Assembly: GCF_900446215.1 (NCBI RefSeq)
Contig: NZ_UAQZ01000001.1
Span: 1,240,001-1,304,000 of the forward strand
Origin: Burkholderia cenocepacia
GTDB taxonomy: Bacteria; Pseudomonadota; Gammaproteobacteria; Burkholderiales; Burkholderiaceae
Direction of reading: 5' to 3'
DNA length: 64,000 bases
The notes under the pieces were generated by a model. The model was not told the DNA's origin. It saw nothing but the letters and a program-made list of their open reading frames with translations, and made no database searches. The number at the start of each line of letters is the position of its first letter. Positions within the stretch are counted from its first letter, which is position 1. The position numbers were made by a program, and so were the translations under genes. Below are positions 61,023 to 64,000 of this stretch, in pieces.

Positions 61023-62048
61023 TCAGGTGCTGATCTGCAACACTCTGTCGACCACCGCCACCTTGATCCCGCTGCCCGTCGACAGCGATGCCGTGCCTGC
61101 GTCGAACGGATGCACGGGCGGATCGGTCGGCGTCCACGCGTGGCGCGCGAGCAACGCGCGATACCCGCCGCGGATCACGAAGCCGCCGCATTTCTCCGCA
61201 TACGCAGCGCGCCGCATCCGGTACGCGCGCGGCAGGTCGTACCACGGCAGCTTCGGCATGTCGTGGTGGACGAGGTGATAGTTGTTGTTCAGGTACAGCA
61301 GCCGCATCGCGAAGCCGGCTTCGTTGATCGTGATGCGCGCCTTCGGATGCGGCGCGGCGCGATGCTCGTACAGCGAGCGGATCATCGCGAGCGACAGCGC
61401 GGGCCACGTGACGGCCAGCAGGTAGTACCACCACGGCACGCCGATCGCCCATTGCAGCCAGGCGAGCAGCGCGACCACGCACGCGGCATGCGTCGCCCAC
61501 ATCGGCAGATAGCGGAAGTCGCCGCGCCGGAACGCGGCGAACGCATCGCGGAACGTCGCGGCGATGGCGAGCGGCGGCCCGACGACGATGCGTCCGAGGA
61601 ACGTCTTGCGCGCGACCGTCAGCGCCCGGCGCCAGCGCGGCAGCCGCGCCCAGCGTTCTTGCGTCACATAGTTCGTTTCGGGATCGACGCCCGGCACGGT
61701 CAGGTCTTCGTCGCGATGATGCTCGAGATGCATGTCGCGATACAGCGTGTACGGATACCAGATCGTCAGCGGCGGATAGCCGAGCAGCTTGTTCACGAAG
61801 GCGGAACGCGTCGGATGGCCGTGCAGCAGCTCGTGCTGCAGCGACAGGTGCCACGCGCCGAGCAGGATCAGCGGCGGCGTCGCGGCGCCGAGCGACAGGT
61901 GCCCGTCGCGCACGAGCAGCAGCACGGCGAGCCAGCCGCCGTAGATGACGACGACCAGCAGCCAGGTCGGCCACTCGGTCCGGGCGGTGAAGCGGGCGTC
62001 GAGCGCGGCGATCGCGCGCGCGTGGTCGACGTCGAAGTATTCGGCCAT
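61023..62048 (-). CDS. Membrane fatty acid desaturase
   Basis: The 341-residue protein has three histidine boxes of the membrane desaturase/hydroxylase family: HELLHGHPT near residue 88, HLEHHRDED near residue 125 and HLVHHDMP near residue 265, with four hydrophobic segments between. It introduces a double bond or hydroxyl into an acyl chain using O2 and a di-iron centre. The start at 62048 (Met-Ala-Glu-Tyr) fits; a longer frame upstream is not conserved-looking. Electron donors are not encoded nearby. Confidence 0.88.
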   Translation of the reverse strand: MAEYFDVDHARAIAALDARFTARTEWPTWLLVVVIYGGWLAVLLLVRDGHLSLGAATPPLILLGAWHLSLQHELLHGHPTRSAFVNKLLGYPPLTIWYPYTLYRDMHLEHHRDEDLTVPGVDPETNYVTQERWARLPRWRRALTVARKTFLGRIVVGPPLAIAATFRDAFAAFRRGDFRYLPMWATHAACVVALLAWLQWAIGVPWWYYLLAVTWPALSLAMIRSLYEHRAAPHPKARITINEAGFAMRLLYLNNNYHLVHHDMPKLPWYDLPRAYRMRRAAYAEKCGGFVIRGGYRALLARHAWTPTDPPVHPFDAGTASLSTGSGIKVAVVDRVLQIST

Positions 62049-62290
62049 GGCGTTGAGGCAGGTGGATCGGGCAGTGCGGGGAACGAGCGATGGAACCGGG
62101 GCGCTCGGCCCGGGTGCGCTGGTGTCTCGCGGATCACGGTCGGCTTGCCCGGCATCGCGCACAGTGGCGCGCCGGCAGGCCTTCGAACGGTACCGGGGCG
62201 GGGCGACTACGCCAACCAATCGATTCGCATTTGCTTATCGTCTGGCGGCCGATAAGCATCCGGGCCGCCGCCGATGCGTAGAATGCCGGC

Positions 62291-63118
62291 ATGAACCCTT
62301 GGATCGCAGTCCTGCCGATGTACAACGTGACGCCGCGCCATGCCGTGCTGTGGCGCGCGCTGCTGCGCGACGCGCTCGATGCGTTCGCGAACGCGGGCGG
62401 GCCTGCCGACGTCGCGCTGCCCGACGCGCCGTTCGACGACCTGCAGGCGCTGTGGCGGCGCGACGACCTGCTGCTGTCGCAGACCTGCGGCTACCCGTAC
62501 CGGATGCTCGGCTTGCGCGACGTCGTGCGATTGATTGCGACCCCGATTTTCGAGGCGGAGGGCTGCGATGGGGCGTGCTACAGCAGCGTACTGGTCGTAT
62601 CGGCGCGCGTGCATGCGGGCGGCGCGACGACGCTCGCCGCCTGCCGCGGGTTGCGGGCCGCCTTCAACGGCGCAGATTCGCACAGCGGGATGAATGCATT
62701 CCGGCACGCGGTTGCGCCGCACGCGCACGACGGCCGGTTCTTCGGTTCGGTCACGCCGTTCGGTTCGCACCTGAACGTGCTGCGTGCGCTGGCGTCGGGA
62801 GAAGCCGATTGCGCGGCGATCGACTGCGTGACGTTCGCGTATGTGCGCGACGCGCTGCCCGATCTGCTGACGGACATCCGGATCATCGGCACGACGGCGT
62901 CCGCGCCGGGATTGCCGTTCGTCGCATCGCGGGCGGCGCTGGCGGATACGCAGGTCGTCGCGTTGCAGGATGCGCTGGACCGCGCGGTCGCCGCCGACGC
63001 GGAACGGGCGCGCGTGCTGAGGCTGAAGGGATTCGACCGGCTGTCGCCGGCCGACTACGACACGATTGCGCGGTTCGCGCAGGCAGCCGCGGCGCACGGC
63101 TATCCCGAACTCGCGTGA
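62291..63118 (+). CDS. PhnD-like substrate-binding protein without signal peptide
   Basis: The 275-residue protein resembles the phosphate/phosphonate ABC-transporter binding protein family (PhnD): LLLSQTCGYPYRMLGLRDVV, FGSHLNVLRALASGEADCAA and IDCVTFAYVRDALPDLLTDI. The chain begins MNPWIAVLPMYNVTPRHAVL directly with the first fold strand and has no export signal, and no permease or ATPase genes adjoin it. It may therefore be cytoplasmic and bind a small ligand outside transport. Product clear by fold, role unknown. Confidence 0.75.
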   Translation: MNPWIAVLPMYNVTPRHAVLWRALLRDALDAFANAGGPADVALPDAPFDDLQALWRRDDLLLSQTCGYPYRMLGLRDVVRLIATPIFEAEGCDGACYSSVLVVSARVHAGGATTLAACRGLRAAFNGADSHSGMNAFRHAVAPHAHDGRFFGSVTPFGSHLNVLRALASGEADCAAIDCVTFAYVRDALPDLLTDIRIIGTTASAPGLPFVASRAALADTQVVALQDALDRAVAADAERARVLRLKGFDRLSPADYDTIARFAQAAAAHGYPELA

Positions 63119-63168
63119 CAAACGGGGCGGCGCCCGGCGGTACTGCGACCGCCCACGCCGCGGCCCGC

Positions 63169-64000
63169 TTACTCCTCGTCCATCAACCGGACCTTGACGC
63201 GCTTGCCCTTGATCTTCCCCGCATTGAGCTTGCGCAGCGCGTCGCGCGCGACGCCGCGCTCGATCGCGACATAGGTCGAGAACTCGGTCACGTTGATCTT
63301 GCCGATCTGCTTGCCGTCGAACCCGGCGTCGCCGGTCAGCGCGCCGAGCACGTCGCCCGGGCGGATCTTGTCCTTGCGCCCGCCGAGGATCTGCAGCGTT
63401 TCCATCGGCGGCAGCAGCACGCTGTCGTCCGCCGGCTTCAGCTCGGCGAGCGGATGCCATTCGACCTCGCGCTTCTGCGCCTGTTCGATCGCGCCGACGC
63501 GGCCCATCTCGTCCATGCTCGCGAGGCTCAGCGCCCAGCCGTCCTGATCCGCGCGGCCGGTGCGGCCGATGCGGTGTACGTGCACTTCGGGGTCGGGCGT
63601 CACGTCGACGTTGATCACCGCTTCGAGCTGCGCGATGTCGAGCCCGCGCGCGGCGACGTCGGTCGCGACCAGCACCGAGCAGCTGCGGTTCGCGAACTGG
63701 ATCAGCACCTGGTCGCGTTCGCGCTGGTCGAGTTCGCCGTGCAGCGCGAGCGCATGGAAGCCTTGCGCGTGCAGCACGTCGAGCAGGTCGCGGCACTGCT
63801 GCTTGGTGTTGCAGAACGCGATCGTGCTCACTGGCCGATAGTGGTTCAGCAACTGGCCGACCGCGTGCAGCCGCTCGTCCTCGGTCACTTCATAGAAGCG
63901 CTGGCGGATCTTGCTGTCGTCGTGGCGTTCCGCGAGCTTGATTTCCTTCGGATTGCGCAGGAACTGCTGGCTCAGCTTCGCGATGCCGTCCGGATAGGTC
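63169..64000 (-). CDS. dbpA: ATP-dependent RNA helicase DbpA, C-terminal part (5' end outside window)
   Basis: The frame is open to the right edge, so the N-terminal helicase domain is cut off. Visible are helicase domain 2 motifs (AFCNTKQQCRDLL, motif V VLVATDVAARGLDI, motif VI HRIGRTGRA) and a C-terminal DbpA RNA-binding domain (ILGGRKDKIRPGDVLGALTG, NVTEFSTYVAIERG, KIKGKRVKVRLMDE). DbpA is a DEAD-box helicase that acts on 23S rRNA hairpin 92 during 50S assembly. Confidence 0.92.
   Translation of the reverse strand, partial: TYPDGIAKLSQQFLRNPKEIKLAERHDDSKIRQRFYEVTEDERLHAVGQLLNHYRPVSTIAFCNTKQQCRDLLDVLHAQGFHALALHGELDQRERDQVLIQFANRSCSVLVATDVAARGLDIAQLEAVINVDVTPDPEVHVHRIGRTGRADQDGWALSLASMDEMGRVGAIEQAQKREVEWHPLAELKPADDSVLLPPMETLQILGGRKDKIRPGDVLGALTGDAGFDGKQIGKINVTEFSTYVAIERGVARDALRKLNAGKIKGKRVKVRLMDEE

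Noticed and set aside
1-64000. CRISPR arrays, tRNA or rRNA genes, prophage modules
   Set aside because: No regularly spaced short repeats, cloverleaf-type segments or phage structural genes were recognised in any part of the window; a covariance-model scan would be needed to exclude small RNA genes.

Overview
This window reads as chromosomal DNA of a Burkholderia, most likely the B. cepacia complex. The genes are GC-rich with strong third-position G/C, and several families are typical of that group (DUF4148, DUF3309, PIG3-type quinone reductases, many LysR/AraC/IclR regulators, a KduI/KduD/KdgT uronate block). No rRNA, tRNA, CRISPR array or insertion sequence was recognised. The identification comes from gene content and protein resemblance read by eye; no database search was run.

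Layout. (1) 1-12277: a block for uptake and oxidation of a hydrophobic substrate. It has the end of an RND/MMPL exporter, a YCF48-like beta-propeller protein, a Tat-exported flavin amine-oxidase-like protein abutting a di-haem cytochrome c, then a CoA-linked set (reductase-like protein, acyl-CoA ligase, thiolase-like enzyme, FAD oxidoreductase, TetR regulator, acyl-CoA dehydrogenase). Two promoters here share an almost identical ~60-bp architecture with a GTCA-N3-TGAC palindrome. (2) 12340-22259: hchA, an AlkK-like acyl-CoA ligase, a giant MalT/AlkS-type regulator, two LysR genes, a quinone reductase, and small BON and DUF3309 proteins. Three promoter regions here carry a C6-N4/5-G6 palindrome about 40 bp upstream of a -10-like hexamer. 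(3) 22463-28034: an operon with phosphatase, APH-type kinase, two SDRs and an ACAD10/11-like dehydrogenase, followed by a LysR gene. (4) 28051-32512: a J-domain protein, a DUF4148 protein and DNA polymerase II.

(5) 32614-42466 is the most unusual part. A ribosome-inactivating-protein-like gene (Shiga/ricin A-chain active-site pattern) lies divergent to a type VI secretion vgrG. vgrG is followed by a two-HKD phospholipase D effector, a Sel1-repeat lipoprotein (likely immunity), a degenerate lipoprotein relic, an orphan C-terminal piece of a second phospholipase, a second immunity gene, and a second copy of the relic. The 3' ends of the two immunity units form a near-identical ~770-bp direct repeat, while their 5' halves have diverged. 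The effector genes are visibly AT-richer than their surroundings.

(6) 42508-46412: kdgT divergent from kduI-kduD-kdgR, for import and isomerisation of pectin-derived ketouronates, with a pair of matching operator-like palindromes in the shared control region. (7) 46472-64000: mixed housekeeping and accessory genes: a c-di-GMP phosphodiesterase, AraC and LysR regulators, a sterol-desaturase-like enzyme, a lipoprotein histidine acid phosphatase, NDH-2, a BenE transporter, a fatty acid desaturase, a PhnD-like protein, and the 3' part of the RNA helicase gene dbpA, which runs off the end.
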